Assembly (NCBI GenBank): GCA_020848035.1
Contig: JADLAX010000003.1
Coordinates: 103,358-167,357, forward strand
From: Anaerolineae bacterium
GTDB taxonomy: Bacteria; Chloroflexota; Anaerolineae; Promineifilales; Promineifilaceae
Direction: 5' to 3'
Length of the DNA stretch: 64,000 nt
Below the pieces are notes generated by a model that did not search any database, had not been told where the DNA came from, and saw nothing but the letters and a program-made list of their open reading frames with translations. The translations under genes were made by a program, and so were the position numbers. This document shows, one piece after another, positions 44,177 through 53,794 of the stretch; position 1 is the first letter of the stretch, and each line of letters starts with the position of its first letter.

Positions 44177-44677
44177 ATGCTAGGAAAAGACCGTTTTGGC
44201 TTTGTTGCTGCTCTGGTGTTGGGCGTTTTGCTGGTCGCTTTGGGGCTGCTGGCCATGGAATACGTGGTCAACAACTGGTGGCCCATCGACATCAATCGGC
44301 TGGACCTGGTGCGCGCTGCCGCCCAAGACCGCGCCGATGCTGCGGCTCTGCTGGAAGCCGCTAACTTTGAAATCATTGTGGTCTTTTTAGCGACGGTGTT
44401 AACGGCCGTAACCGGCGTCATTCTGCCCATCTCCTACCTGCTCAACCGCCGTTTTGCCCGCTACACCGACCAGCACTTTGGCGAAATGGACGCGTCGCGC
44501 CTGATGGTTGCCCTGCGCCAATCCATGGCCGTTGGCCTCTGGGTTGCCTTCTGCCTCTGGTTGCAAATGAACCGCTCCTTTGGCCTGGCCGTCGCCCTGC
44601 TCGTCGCCGCCGTGCTCATCCTGTTTGAAGTTTTACTGCAAATTCGCAGCCGCGCGGCGCAGGCGAACTTACAGTAA
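44177..44677 (+). CDS. Membrane protein of unknown function
   Basis: The 166-residue product has four predicted helices at about 8-30, 62-85, 112-130 and 135-153. A short acidic and Arg-containing segment (DINRLDLVRAAAQDRADAAA, cited at its limit) lies between the first two and probably faces one side as a loop. No family is recognised. It lies between a small conserved gene and selA on the same strand. Confidence 0.65.
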   Translation: MLGKDRFGFVAALVLGVLLVALGLLAMEYVVNNWWPIDINRLDLVRAAAQDRADAAALLEAANFEIIVVFLATVLTAVTGVILPISYLLNRRFARYTDQHFGEMDASRLMVALRQSMAVGLWVAFCLWLQMNRSFGLAVALLVAAVLILFEVLLQIRSRAAQANLQ

Positions 44678-44758
44678 TCCATAATCGGTAATCAGTGAAT
44701 GGTAATCCGAATACCGAGTACCGCTTACCGACCACCGATAACTGATAACCGACCACCG
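44676..44758. repeat. TAATCGGTAATCAG and ACCGACCACCGAT repeats before selA
   Basis: The gap before selA consists of ATCGGTAATCAGTGAATGG units followed by the complementary-type run TTACCGACCACCGATAACTG. Pairing between the two halves could form a hairpin over the selA ribosome binding region, where no Shine-Dalgarno is visible. Relatives are at 25243 and 52582. Confidence 0.8.
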
Positions 44759-44761
44759 ACT

Positions 44762-46159
44762 ATGAACGATCAATCCCAAAGCAAGACCCAAGCTCTGCTC
44801 CGCGAACTGCCCAGCGTGGACCGGCTGCTCAATACCGCCATGGCGGTAGATATGACCCTGGCTTACGGCCGTTCCCTCACCGTCGAAAGCCTGCGCCACA
44901 GCCTCGATGCCGCCCGCAGCGCCATCCTCAGCGGCGCGGCACGTTACGCCCCCATGAATGCCGTTTTGGTCGATGAAGCACGGCTCTGGCTGGAGCAGTT
45001 CCTGGCCCCCACCCTCCAACCCGTCATCAACGGCACCGGGGTGATTGTGCACACCAACCTGGGCCGCGCCCCGCTCAGCGAAGCGGCCCGCCAGGCGATC
45101 GACGCGGCGGCCAAAGGGTACAGCACCCTGGAATACGACCTGACCAGCGGTCAGCGCGGCTCGCGCACCGTGCACGCCGAGCAGCTGCTCACCCGCCTCA
45201 CCGAAGCGGAGGCGGGCTTGGTGGTAAACAATAACGCAGCGGCCGTTTTGCTCATGCTCACCGCGCTGTGCCAGGGCAAGGAAGTGATCATCAGCCGGGG
45301 GCAGCTGGTCGAAATTGGCGGCGGCTTCCGCATACCGGACGTGATGGCTCAGTCCGGCGCGACGTTGGTGGAAGTGGGCACCACCAATCGCACCCATTTG
45401 CGCGACTACGCCAACGCCATGACGGCAAATACGGCCGCACTGCTCGTCGCCCATCACTCCAACTACAAAATCATCGGCTTCACCAGCGAACCAACCCTGG
45501 CCGAACTGGCCCAGCTGGCCCACGAACATAACCTGCTGCTGCTCTACGACCAGGGCAGCGGTGCCTTGCTAGACAGTTCGCCCTACGGCCTGGAGCCGGA
45601 ACCCACCGTGCTCGATGGCCTGGCCGCAGGGGCGGATGTGGTGGCCTTCAGCGGCGACAAGCTTCTGGGTGGGCCGCAGGCGGGGCTGTTGGTCGGGCGG
45701 CAGGCGATCATTGGCCACCTCAAGCAGCACCCGCTGGCCCGCGCCGTGCGCGCCGACAAGCTGTGCCTGGCGGGCATGGCCGCCACGCTCACCCACTACC
45801 TCACCGAAAACGCCCTGACGGAGATTCCCATCTGGCGCATGATTGCTCGCCCGGTTGGCGAAATTGGCGACGAGGCGGACACCTGGGCGGCGCGGCTGCA
45901 AGAAAGGGGCATTCGGGCGGAGGTGGTGGACGGCCGTTCCACCGTCGGCGGTGGCAGTTTACCCGGCACCAGCCTGCCCAGCCGCCTGGTCGCCCTCCAC
46001 CACACCGACCTGGAGCAGTTGGCCAACCGCCTGCGCCGGGAAAAGATTCCAGTGATTGGCCGCATTCAAGACGGCCGTTTCCTCATCGATCCACGCACCA
46101 TTTTGCCCGAACAGGTTGAAATTTTACTGCAATCGCTGGTAAACTGTGCGATGGAGTAA
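44762..46159 (+). CDS. selA: L-seryl-tRNA(Sec) selenium transferase
   Basis: SelA is the PLP enzyme that converts seryl-tRNA(Sec) to selenocysteinyl-tRNA(Sec) with selenophosphate. The start at 44762 (MNDQSQSKTQALLRELPSVD) gives 465 residues, normal for the family. Motifs include VINGTGVIVHTNLGRAPLS (89-107), the N-terminal LRELPSVDRLL, and the PLP lysine K300 in FSGDKLLGGPQAG. selB, selD and the tRNA(Sec) gene are not in this window. The presence of selA supports selenocysteine insertion at the DUF3179 UGA (36554). No ribosome binding site is visible because repeats abut the start. Confidence 0.95.
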   Translation: MNDQSQSKTQALLRELPSVDRLLNTAMAVDMTLAYGRSLTVESLRHSLDAARSAILSGAARYAPMNAVLVDEARLWLEQFLAPTLQPVINGTGVIVHTNLGRAPLSEAARQAIDAAAKGYSTLEYDLTSGQRGSRTVHAEQLLTRLTEAEAGLVVNNNAAAVLLMLTALCQGKEVIISRGQLVEIGGGFRIPDVMAQSGATLVEVGTTNRTHLRDYANAMTANTAALLVAHHSNYKIIGFTSEPTLAELAQLAHEHNLLLLYDQGSGALLDSSPYGLEPEPTVLDGLAAGADVVAFSGDKLLGGPQAGLLVGRQAIIGHLKQHPLARAVRADKLCLAGMAATLTHYLTENALTEIPIWRMIARPVGEIGDEADTWAARLQERGIRAEVVDGRSTVGGGSLPGTSLPSRLVALHHTDLEQLANRLRREKIPVIGRIQDGRFLIDPRTILPEQVEILLQSLVNCAME

Positions 46160-46178
46160 ACACCGAACAGGATTATTT

Positions 46179-47192
46179 ATGAACGCAACCAGGCAAAACA
46201 GCCGGATTTTGGCCATCGAAACGTCGTGTGACGAAACGTCGGCAGCGGTGGTGGAAAACGGCCGTACCATCCTCAGCAACATCATCGCCAGCCAGATTGA
46301 TCTGCACGCCCAATTTGGCGGCGTTTTTCCCGAAGTTGCCTCCCGCAAACACGTTGAAGTGATTCACGCCGTGGTCGAGCAGGCGCTCGAAGAAGCCCAC
46401 ATGGGGCTGGACGACATCGACTGCATCGCCGTGACGCGCGGACCGGGGCTGGTTGGCTCGCTGCTGGTGGGCGTAAACATGGCCAAAGGTTTGGCCCTGG
46501 CGCGCCACAAGCCGCTGCTGGGCATCAACCACATCGAAGGCCACATTTACTCCCTCTGGCTCACCGACCAGGTGGACGAAATCGAATTCCCCCTGCTCAC
46601 CCTGGTGGTCAGCGGCGGCCACACCGAGCTGTATTTGATGGTGGATCACGGCCGTTACCAGCACCTGGGCGGCACGTTAGACGATGCCGCCGGGGAAGCG
46701 TTTGACAAGGTAGGGCGCGTTCTGGGGCTGCCCTTTCCCGGTGGACCCGCCATCGACAAGCTGGCGGCTACCGGCAACGCCACCGCCTACAAATTCCCCC
46801 GGGCGGTGATGGAAGAAGGGTTTAACTTTAGCTTTAGCGGCTTAAAAACGGCCGTTGCCCGGCAAGTCAAACATTTTGATAAAACACGGATGCCGGTTGA
46901 GGATGTGGCCGCCAGTTTTCAAACGGCCGTGGTGGATGTCCTGGTCACCAAAACGGAACGAGCGGCGCTGGCTTATGGCGTAACGGCCGTTCACCTGGCA
47001 GGTGGCGTCTCGGCCAACCGCGAGCTGCGGCGCACCATGACCGAGCGGTTGACAGTGCCCGTGCGGTACCCAAGTCCTATTCTCTGTACCGACAATGCCG
47101 CTATGATTGGCGCTGCGGCTCACTGGCACTTTGTAAACGGCCGTCGCGATAACCTGAACATTGACGTTATTCCCAGCTTGCAGCTCGTGTAA
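46179..47192 (+). CDS. tsaD: tRNA N6-adenosine threonylcarbamoyltransferase TsaD
   Basis: TsaD with TsaB and TsaE installs t6A at position 37 of ANN-decoding tRNAs. The start at 46179 follows ACAGGAT; the frame extends upstream but lacks a site there. The product has 337 residues. Typical features are ILAIETSCDETSAAVV at the N-terminus, the metal His pair in GINHIEGHIYS, SGGHTEL, and GAAGEAF-type DDAAGEAFDKVGR. It lies 20 bp after selA, pairing two tRNA-dependent functions, although this may be chance. Confidence 0.96.
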   Translation: MNATRQNSRILAIETSCDETSAAVVENGRTILSNIIASQIDLHAQFGGVFPEVASRKHVEVIHAVVEQALEEAHMGLDDIDCIAVTRGPGLVGSLLVGVNMAKGLALARHKPLLGINHIEGHIYSLWLTDQVDEIEFPLLTLVVSGGHTELYLMVDHGRYQHLGGTLDDAAGEAFDKVGRVLGLPFPGGPAIDKLAATGNATAYKFPRAVMEEGFNFSFSGLKTAVARQVKHFDKTRMPVEDVAASFQTAVVDVLVTKTERAALAYGVTAVHLAGGVSANRELRRTMTERLTVPVRYPSPILCTDNAAMIGAAAHWHFVNGRRDNLNIDVIPSLQLV

Positions 47193-47409
47193 GGTAGCTG
47201 GCAACAGGTTTTCCTCATAGGAAGCAAAGTAGCCACATGCCTGCCATTTTTTGACTAAACGACACCGCCCTATACGATAATATTTGGTTTGTTTTTATAA
47301 AAAAGTTTACAGATAGTAGTTCGTTTTTCTCCTTTACAATCAAGGATGAACCCTGTTACGATCAAAATGTAAAACTAGCTTTAGTTCACACATTGCGTAA
47401 CGTGGTATT

Positions 47410-49530
47410 ATGATTCAGATGGATCACTCTATTCAAGATGCAGACTTCTCGCCTGAACTAAGAGACAGCGACCGGCTTCACACGCTGTACGTTGTCAACG
47501 ACATGCTCAAACAGGTAGAAGCTGATGGCCTCAACATCAACCTCATTTTGCCACGGGTATTAAACCTTTCCGTGCAGCAGCTTGAAGCTCAAGATGGCAG
47601 CATTTTTGTTGTCAATGAAGCCTTAAAGGTGGAATACGCCTGGCTGACGGGTGACAACAGCCAGAGTGTACACTCTGAAGAGTTCCTGGAAACCATTATG
47701 AACAGCGGCGTGGCTGGTTGGGTGATCCGCAACCATGCTCCGTGTGTGATCAGCGATACGCAAAACGACCAGCGCTGGCTGCCCCGCCCCGGCCATACCA
47801 CCACCAATCATGCCTGGTCGGTCATTTGCACGCCGTTTTCAGTGCGCAACCGGGTGATTGGCGCGATTACCATTCATAAGGTAGGTGCCAACCAGTTCGA
47901 CGACCGCGACCTGAGCCTCCTGACGGCCATCTCCAACCAGGCCGCCAGCAGCATTGAAAATGCCCGCCTGTACGAAGCTTCACAACGCCAGCTCAAAATC
48001 TCGGCCCTGCTAAACGACGCCAGCCGAGTTATCAACTCTTCGCTGGACATTAACGAAATTATGCAGTCGCTGCTGGCGCAAATGAACGATTTTCTCAACG
48101 CCGAAGCGATTTCTATTGCCCTGGTGGATAAACAAACCAACGAACTGGTCTACCAGGTCGCCGAAGGGGCAGGCTCTGAGGAAATTGTGGGGCTGCGTTT
48201 ACCGGCCAATCACGGCCTGTCTGGTTGGGTGATGGAGCATTCGGAACCGGCGCTGGTGGCCGATACCAGCCTGGACCCGCGCTTCTTGCAGCTGGGCGAT
48301 GAGCGCACCGGCCACGAAACCCGCGCTATGATTTGCGCGCCAATGATTTTTAAGGGCAACGTACTGGGCACCGTTCAAGCCATCAACCCGATTAATGGCA
48401 CGTTTACGGAAGAAGATTTGGATGTGCTGGTTAATCTGGCCAACATTGCCAGTACGGCCATCGCCAATGCCCAGCAATATGCCCGTACCGTGGCCGCCGA
48501 AGCCCGCTACATCAGCCTGTTCCAGGACACGGTCGACCCGATTATTTTGACCGATATGCGCGGCCGTATTGTGGAAGCCAACCGCCGGGCCTCGGATTTG
48601 CTGGGGTATGCCCGACACGAACTGCTGAGCATGGCGATACAGGATTTACACCCGGATACGGCCGTTCTCCCCAAAGCCAAAAAAATACGCTCCGATAAGG
48701 TGCTGATGTTCCAAAGTGAAGTCCGCGCCAAAAATGCCCCACCCATTCCGATGGAAGTGTATACCAAGCGCACCAGTCATGGCGACGACCAGCTGCTGCA
48801 ATGGATCCACCACGACATCAGCGAACAAATTGAGCTAGAAAAAATGCGGGAAGATCTCACCGCCATGTTGTTCCACGACCTGCAAAGTCCGCTGGGCAAC
48901 GTTATCTCCAGCCTGGAGCTGTTGGCGTATGAAATCCCGCCAGAGTCGGCCAACTCGCCCCTGTATGCCATGTTGGACATTGCCCGGCGCAGCAGCCGCC
49001 GCCTGGAAACGCTGATTCGCTCCTTGCTGGACATTAACCGTCTGGAAGCCGGGCAGCCCATCACCGAGCAAACCCGCGTCGATTTGAACCTGCTGCTGCA
49101 AGAAGTGTATGAAATTGAACAGCCCAACTTTGACCAGCGCCGGGTGCATTTTGCCAACTGCCTGCCACCCAACCTGCCGCACGTCTATGTCGAAGAGGAT
49201 ATGATTCGCCGGGTGTTGGTGAACCTCATCAATAACGCGCTGAAATACAGTTCAGAAGATCAGACGATCTCGGTGCTGGGCCAGCTGCAACCCGAAAGTG
49301 ATCGGGTGCTCATTTCGGTTAGCGATCAGGGTCGGGGGATTCCCAAACAGTACCGGGAATCTATTTTTGAGAAGTTTGAGCGCATTGCCAGCAAGGACAG
49401 CCACGCCAAGGGGCTGGGGTTAGGGCTGGCGTTTTGCCGCTTAGCAGTGGAGGCGCACAACGGCCGTATCTGGGTTGATGATGCCCCGGCTGGCGGTGCC
49501 CGTTTTAACTTCACCCTGCCGCTGGCGTGA
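47410..49530 (+). CDS. Sensor histidine kinase with two GAF domains and a PAS domain
   Basis: The 706-residue protein appears soluble. Two GAF domains (about 35-190 and 200-355) are followed by a PAS domain (about 365-470, LFQDTVDPIILTDMRGRIVEANRRA). The HisKA helix with FHDLQSPLGN contains the phospho-His near residue 490. The HATPase domain has the N box NLINNALKYSS, G1 DQGRGIP and G2 GLGLGLAFC. No response regulator is nearby, so it is an orphan. TATTAT at 47404-47409 resembles a -10 box and could start a nearly leaderless transcript beginning at the second Met (47419). Ligands cannot be predicted. The gene contains few ACGGCCGT copies. Confidence 0.92.
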   Translation: MIQMDHSIQDADFSPELRDSDRLHTLYVVNDMLKQVEADGLNINLILPRVLNLSVQQLEAQDGSIFVVNEALKVEYAWLTGDNSQSVHSEEFLETIMNSGVAGWVIRNHAPCVISDTQNDQRWLPRPGHTTTNHAWSVICTPFSVRNRVIGAITIHKVGANQFDDRDLSLLTAISNQAASSIENARLYEASQRQLKISALLNDASRVINSSLDINEIMQSLLAQMNDFLNAEAISIALVDKQTNELVYQVAEGAGSEEIVGLRLPANHGLSGWVMEHSEPALVADTSLDPRFLQLGDERTGHETRAMICAPMIFKGNVLGTVQAINPINGTFTEEDLDVLVNLANIASTAIANAQQYARTVAAEARYISLFQDTVDPIILTDMRGRIVEANRRASDLLGYARHELLSMAIQDLHPDTAVLPKAKKIRSDKVLMFQSEVRAKNAPPIPMEVYTKRTSHGDDQLLQWIHHDISEQIELEKMREDLTAMLFHDLQSPLGNVISSLELLAYEIPPESANSPLYAMLDIARRSSRRLETLIRSLLDINRLEAGQPITEQTRVDLNLLLQEVYEIEQPNFDQRRVHFANCLPPNLPHVYVEEDMIRRVLVNLINNALKYSSEDQTISVLGQLQPESDRVLISVSDQGRGIPKQYRESIFEKFERIASKDSHAKGLGLGLAFCRLAVEAHNGRIWVDDAPAGGARFNFTLPLA

Positions 49531-49685
49531 TCATTTCGCCCCCGCAGCTACCCCCATTTTCCTTAAATTTTCTCTGGTAAACGGCCGTTCCCGGCCCGTT
49601 TTTGCTTTGGCTAGATGCACCTGTTGATTATTTTGGTATCATTAGGTCATTCAAACCGAGACACCCATCCTGGGAAAATTGTGGC

Positions 49686-50912
49686 ATGACCAGCAAAAGG
49701 CTCTACTACCAAAACGCGTACACCACCCACTTTGAAGCAACGATTGTGGAAAGAGTAAGGCAAGAGGGGAAAACGGCCGTCATCCTCGACCAGACCTATT
49801 TCTACCCCACTTCCGGCGGGCAGCCCTACGACACGGGCACCATCAACAACCTCCCCGTCTACGACGTTTCTATCCGCGAAAAAGATGAAGCCGTACTGCA
49901 CTGGCTGGATACCAACGAGCTGTGGCAAGATAACATTACCGGCCAGATTAACTGGCCGCGCCGGTTTGACCACATGCAGCAGCACACCGGCCAGCACATC
50001 CTCTCCCAATCCTTCATTCAAATTGCCCAGGCGGACACCGTTGGTTTTCACCTGAGCGAAAACAGCGTCACCATTGACCTGCACACCAGCCAAATCAGCC
50101 CCACCCAGGTGGAAGAAGCCGAACATCTGGCCAACCAGATCATCTGGCAAAACCGGCCGGTGCATATTCGTTCGGTTACGCTGGAACAGGCCCAAAAGCT
50201 GGCCTTGCGCAAGCTGCCGCCGGTGCGCGGCGGGCACCTGCGGCTTATCGAAATTGAGCAGTTTGATCTCAACGCCTGCGGTGGCACCCATGTCAGCCAT
50301 ACCGGGGCAGTGGGGCTAATCAAAATTGTGAAGTTAGAGCGGCAAAACAACCAGCTGCGGGTGGAATTTTGCTGCGGCAAGCGGGCGCTGGCCGACTACC
50401 GGCTGAAAAACAGCCTGGTCAACCAGCTGGCCGCCGAGCTCACTACAGGCATGGGTGAGGTGGTGGAAAGCGTGACGCGCCTCCGCGAAGAAGCCAAAGA
50501 AAGCCGCCGCAAGCTGAAAAAGCAGCAGGAGCAGCTGCTCTATTTTGAAGCGGCCGAACTGCTAAAGAACAGCAAAAAGGTGGGTGATACGGCCGTCGTC
50601 AGCCGCGTTTTCACCACCGAGGAAAGCGATCCGGCACAGCTGCGCATTTTGGCCAACCACCTGACACAAAACGGCCGTGTGGTTGCCCTGCTTGGACTGG
50701 CCGGGGAAAAGTCGCAGCTGCTCTTCTGCCGCTCACAAGATGCCCCCGGCGAGATGAACCAGCTGATCAAACCAGCCCTACAGGTGTTGGGATCGGCGGC
50801 GGGTGGCGGAACGGCCGTCATGGCCCAGGGCGGTGGCCCCAGCACCGACCGGGAGCGGGTGCAGCAAGCAGTGGAAAAGGCAGAGCGGCTGCTGTTGGGC
50901 CAGCTGCGCTAG
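49686..50912 (+). CDS. Alanyl-tRNA editing protein (AlaX/AlaRS editing domain with DHHA1)
   Basis: The product has 408 residues from the ATG at 49686. It contains the AlaRS-type editing domain: an N-terminal beta barrel (TYFYPTSGGQPYDTG), the metal motif HTGQH near residue 100 and CGGTH near 198. A coiled-coil segment and a C-terminal DHHA1-like domain (GGGTAVMAQGGG) complete the long AlaX form. Such proteins hydrolyse Ser- or Gly-tRNA(Ala) in trans. An upstream start at 49602 is less likely. The MBL-fold gene follows by 11 bp. Confidence 0.92.
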   Translation: MTSKRLYYQNAYTTHFEATIVERVRQEGKTAVILDQTYFYPTSGGQPYDTGTINNLPVYDVSIREKDEAVLHWLDTNELWQDNITGQINWPRRFDHMQQHTGQHILSQSFIQIAQADTVGFHLSENSVTIDLHTSQISPTQVEEAEHLANQIIWQNRPVHIRSVTLEQAQKLALRKLPPVRGGHLRLIEIEQFDLNACGGTHVSHTGAVGLIKIVKLERQNNQLRVEFCCGKRALADYRLKNSLVNQLAAELTTGMGEVVESVTRLREEAKESRRKLKKQQEQLLYFEAAELLKNSKKVGDTAVVSRVFTTEESDPAQLRILANHLTQNGRVVALLGLAGEKSQLLFCRSQDAPGEMNQLIKPALQVLGSAAGGGTAVMAQGGGPSTDRERVQQAVEKAERLLLGQLR

Positions 50913-50923
50913 GCAGGACACTT

Positions 50924-51775
50924 ATGCAAGAAATAGCCGAAAACGTCTTTATCGAAACAGAATACGAGGGGGTGAACGTTGGCGCGGTGCGCACCCGGCG
51001 CGGCATCGTGGCCATTGATGTGCCTTCCTACCCACGCCAGGCCCGGGATTGGGCCATGCGGCTGCACACGCTCACGCCCCGCCAGGTGGCTTATACAATT
51101 CTGACCGATTACCACGGCGACCGCATCGTCAATTCCCGCTGGCTTAACGCTCCGGTGGTTGCCCACGAAGCGACGGCCGAAAAGCTGCGCAGCTACGACA
51201 AACGGTATCCTCAACCCTTGCTGGAAAGCCTGGCCAACCGCAACCCGGACCACGGCCGTGAGCTGAGCCAGAGCCCGGTTGAACATGCCAGCCTGAGCTT
51301 TACCGGCTCTATGCAGTTGTGGAAAGGCGGCCTTGAAATTCAGCTGTTTGCCGCGCCCGGCCCGACGTTGGGCAGCATTGGCGTCTATCTGCCAGAGACA
51401 GGCGTGCTGTTTACCGGGGACGCCGTGGTGACCAATATGCCGCCGCTGCTGGGTGAAGCAAATACGGCCGTCTGGCTCCAAACCATCGAGCGGCTGCAGC
51501 ACTGGCCGGAACCGATCTACCACATCGTTCCGGGCCGGGGTGAACCGTGTGCGATGGCTGATTTAACGGCCGTTGCCACCTACATCCGCACCATGCGCCA
51601 GCGTCTTCAGGAACATATTGCCGCCGAAAAACCCCGTGACGAAATTTACAGCTACCTGGTTGAGTTCCTCAACCACTATCCCACCTGCTCCCTGCCCGCC
51701 GACTGGCTCAAGCGCCAGCTAAAATATAGTTTGGATCGTGTCTACGATGAGATACAATTAAACGGAATTACCTGA
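50924..51775 (+). CDS. Metallo-beta-lactamase-fold protein with degenerate metal site
   Basis: The 283-residue sequence has the MBL fold order: AENVFIETEYEGVNVGAV, the second strand GIVAIDVPS, and FTGDAVV near residue 163. The first metal motif HxHxDH is replaced by TDYHGDR (about 62-68), and the GHT loop reads GPTLGS, so at least two metal ligands are changed. One metal may still bind (His64, Asp66, Asp in TGD) or the site may be lost. A helical C-terminal extension of about 60 residues ends the protein. No substrate is inferred. It is probably co-transcribed with the AlaX gene. Confidence 0.82.
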   Translation: MQEIAENVFIETEYEGVNVGAVRTRRGIVAIDVPSYPRQARDWAMRLHTLTPRQVAYTILTDYHGDRIVNSRWLNAPVVAHEATAEKLRSYDKRYPQPLLESLANRNPDHGRELSQSPVEHASLSFTGSMQLWKGGLEIQLFAAPGPTLGSIGVYLPETGVLFTGDAVVTNMPPLLGEANTAVWLQTIERLQHWPEPIYHIVPGRGEPCAMADLTAVATYIRTMRQRLQEHIAAEKPRDEIYSYLVEFLNHYPTCSLPADWLKRQLKYSLDRVYDEIQLNGIT

Positions 51776-51868
51776 CCTACCAGACAGATGCTCCCCTTTT
51801 GGGCACGGCGCATAACAAAAACTTTCAACTGATCCTGGTTGATGCAATTTTTTGATAGGAAGAGAGTG

Positions 51869-52582
51869 ATGAAAGATACAAAATACGCCGCCAAGAACGC
51901 CTTACAGCTGGTGCCGTTTTTTAATAACTTGCAGGATGACGAAGCCAAAAACCTCTCCAAGCGGTTGGTCATGCGCCGCTTTGGGCCGGATCAGATTATT
52001 TTCCATCATGGCGATCCCGGCGGTTTGCTCTACATCATTGTCAAAGGCAAGGTGAAAATTACCCACTCCACGCTGGATGGGCAAGAAGCGATGCTGGCCA
52101 TCTTTGGCGCAGGCGATTTCTTCGGTGAGCTGGCTCTGCTGGACGATTCGCCCCGTTCCGCAACGGCCGAAGCGCTGGAGGAAACGGAAACGCTAACTCT
52201 GCACCGCGAAGAGTTCATCCGCTACATCAGCGATAATCCGGACTTTGCCCTGCATGTGCTGCACACCCTGGCACAGCACATTCGCCGCCTCAACAACCAG
52301 ATTAGCGACATCTTCTTCCTCGACCTGCCCGCCCGGCTGGCGCGTCAGCTGCTCCAGCTCGCCGCCCAGCACGGCCTCAAATCCGACGACGGCATCCGCA
52401 TCGACCTCTCCCTGACGCAAACCGACCTGGCCGAAATGACCGGGGCGACCCGTGTGAGCATCAACAAAGCACTGGGGCGCTTCCGTCGAGCGCATTGGGT
52501 GAAGGTCAGCGGCCGTAAATTCACCATTTTGGACGAAGAGGCCCTGAAGAATTTGATCCAAATCTCTGGCGGCTCTATTTAG
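51869..52582 (+). CDS. Crp/Fnr-family transcriptional regulator
   Basis: The start at 51869 (MKDTKYAAKNAL) follows AGGAAGAGAG, giving 237 residues. A cyclic-nucleotide-binding beta-roll (about 20-135) contains GDPGGLLYIIVKGKVKI and GDFFGELALLDDSPRSATAEA, the cAMP-pocket pattern with Glu, Arg and a Ser-Ala. The C-terminal HTH reads LSLTQTDLAEMTGATRVSINKAL. No Fe-S cysteines are present, so it is not an oxygen-sensing Fnr. Its targets are unknown. It is transcribed after the MBL gene with a gap of about 90 bp. Confidence 0.93.
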   Translation: MKDTKYAAKNALQLVPFFNNLQDDEAKNLSKRLVMRRFGPDQIIFHHGDPGGLLYIIVKGKVKITHSTLDGQEAMLAIFGAGDFFGELALLDDSPRSATAEALEETETLTLHREEFIRYISDNPDFALHVLHTLAQHIRRLNNQISDIFFLDLPARLARQLLQLAAQHGLKSDDGIRIDLSLTQTDLAEMTGATRVSINKALGRFRRAHWVKVSGRKFTILDEEALKNLIQISGGSI

Positions 52583-52631
52583 TGAACCGTAAACGGTAAT
52601 CGGTTCACCGCTTACCGACCACCGATCACCG
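52582..52631. repeat. GTGAACCGTAAACGGTAATCGG repeat hairpin
   Basis: GTGAACCG (52582-52589) pairs with CGGTTCAC (52601-52608), and CTTACCGACCACCGATCACC units follow. It belongs to the ACCGATTACCG family seen at 25243 and 44676 and occupies the whole gap between the regulator and phosphoesterase genes. Confidence 0.8.
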
Positions 52632-52635
52632 CCTT

Positions 52636-53460
52636 ATGAAACTGCTCGCCATTAGCGACCTGCACATCAGCCACGGCGACAATTGGGCCGCGCTCAGCCG
52701 AATGCCCGCCCACCCCGAAGATTGGCTGATTGTGGCGGGGGATGTGGCCGAAAAGATCAGTCACTTTCGCCAAGCCATCGACCTGCTCAGCCACCGATTT
52801 GCCCGCGTTTTTTGGACTCCCGGCAACCACGACCTCTGGACCCTCCCTACCGACAGCGAAAGCCAGCGCGGCCTGGCTAAATATTTTCAGATGGTGCAGA
52901 TTTGCCGTGACTTTGGCGTGATGACACCGGAAGATCCGTTTGTGCAGTGGCCGGCCAGCCGCCAGCCGCTGTTCATCGCCCCTATTTTTACGCTGTACGA
53001 TTATAGCTTCCGGCCCGACACCGTAGCGGCGGATGAGGCTCTGGCCTGGGCTGAAGCATCGGGCGTGGTGGCTACGGATGAGATCATTTTGCACCCAGAT
53101 CCGTATCCATCGCGGGAAGCGTGGTGCCACGTGCGCTGCCAGACCACCGAAGCGCGCCTGCGAGAAACGGCCGTATCCGGCTCCCTCATCCTGGTCAACC
53201 ACTTCCCCCTGCGCTACGACCTGGTCAATTTGCGGCGCATCCCCCGCTTTTCCATCTGGTGTGGCACCAAACGAACAGAAGATTGGCACACGCGGTTTCC
53301 GGTAACGGCCGTTATCTACGGCCATCTGCACATTCGCGGCACCCATTACCGGGACGACGTGCGTTTTGAAGAAGTGTCCCTGGGCTACCCCGTCAACTGG
53401 CAGTCGAGCCGGGGCATCGAGGCCTACCTGCGCCAAATCTGGCCGCCACCACAGCTTTAA
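52636..53460 (+). CDS. Calcineurin-like metallophosphoesterase
   Basis: The 274-residue enzyme carries the five-part dimetal signature: SDLHISHGD at residues 7-15, AGDVAEK near 34, PGNHDLW near 62, NHFPL near 190 and GHLHIRG near 230. No signal peptide or anchor is seen, so a cytoplasmic location is expected. Substrates in the family range from cyclic nucleotides to DNA ends and nucleotide sugars. The start follows directly on a repeat element with no visible ribosome binding site. It is followed by a small membrane protein gene. Confidence 0.92.
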   Translation: MKLLAISDLHISHGDNWAALSRMPAHPEDWLIVAGDVAEKISHFRQAIDLLSHRFARVFWTPGNHDLWTLPTDSESQRGLAKYFQMVQICRDFGVMTPEDPFVQWPASRQPLFIAPIFTLYDYSFRPDTVAADEALAWAEASGVVATDEIILHPDPYPSREAWCHVRCQTTEARLRETAVSGSLILVNHFPLRYDLVNLRRIPRFSIWCGTKRTEDWHTRFPVTAVIYGHLHIRGTHYRDDVRFEEVSLGYPVNWQSSRGIEAYLRQIWPPPQL

Positions 53461-53482
53461 GGCAACTGGGCAAGGAGTAATT

Positions 53483-53794
53483 ATGTCAACTACGCTGAAA
53501 TCTGGGCTGTTAACGGCCGTTGCCTGGGTCGCCACCGTCATTGTGGACCTGTTTCTGCTGATGATTGCAGCGGTGGCGCTGGAACGCGCTTCGCTGTCGC
53601 TGGCCGAACTGGGCGTCGTGGTTGTCATCCTGCTGCACGGTGCGGTTGCCACTGCCGCCACCGGCTTTGTCCTCTACCAGACGCGCAGCCTCACCGGCGG
53701 TGTGCGTTTGCTGTGGCTGGGTGGTTTTGCCCTGCTGCAGCTGGGCACCTGGATCGTGGCCGCCCTCATGACGCTGCTGGTGATGAACCGCTAA
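53483..53794 (+). CDS. Small membrane protein, unknown
   Basis: AAGGAG stands 8 nt before the ATG at 53483. The product has 103 residues with three hydrophobic helices (about 8-33, 41-63 and 75-98) and no charged catalytic motif. It lies 22 bp after the phosphoesterase gene on the same strand and is probably co-transcribed. I recognise no family. The 270 bp after it contain no gene that I can support, only one ACGGCCGT copy near 53998 and the promoter region of the MFS gene. Confidence 0.7.
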   Translation: MSTTLKSGLLTAVAWVATVIVDLFLLMIAAVALERASLSLAELGVVVVILLHGAVATAATGFVLYQTRSLTGGVRLLWLGGFALLQLGTWIVAALMTLLVMNR

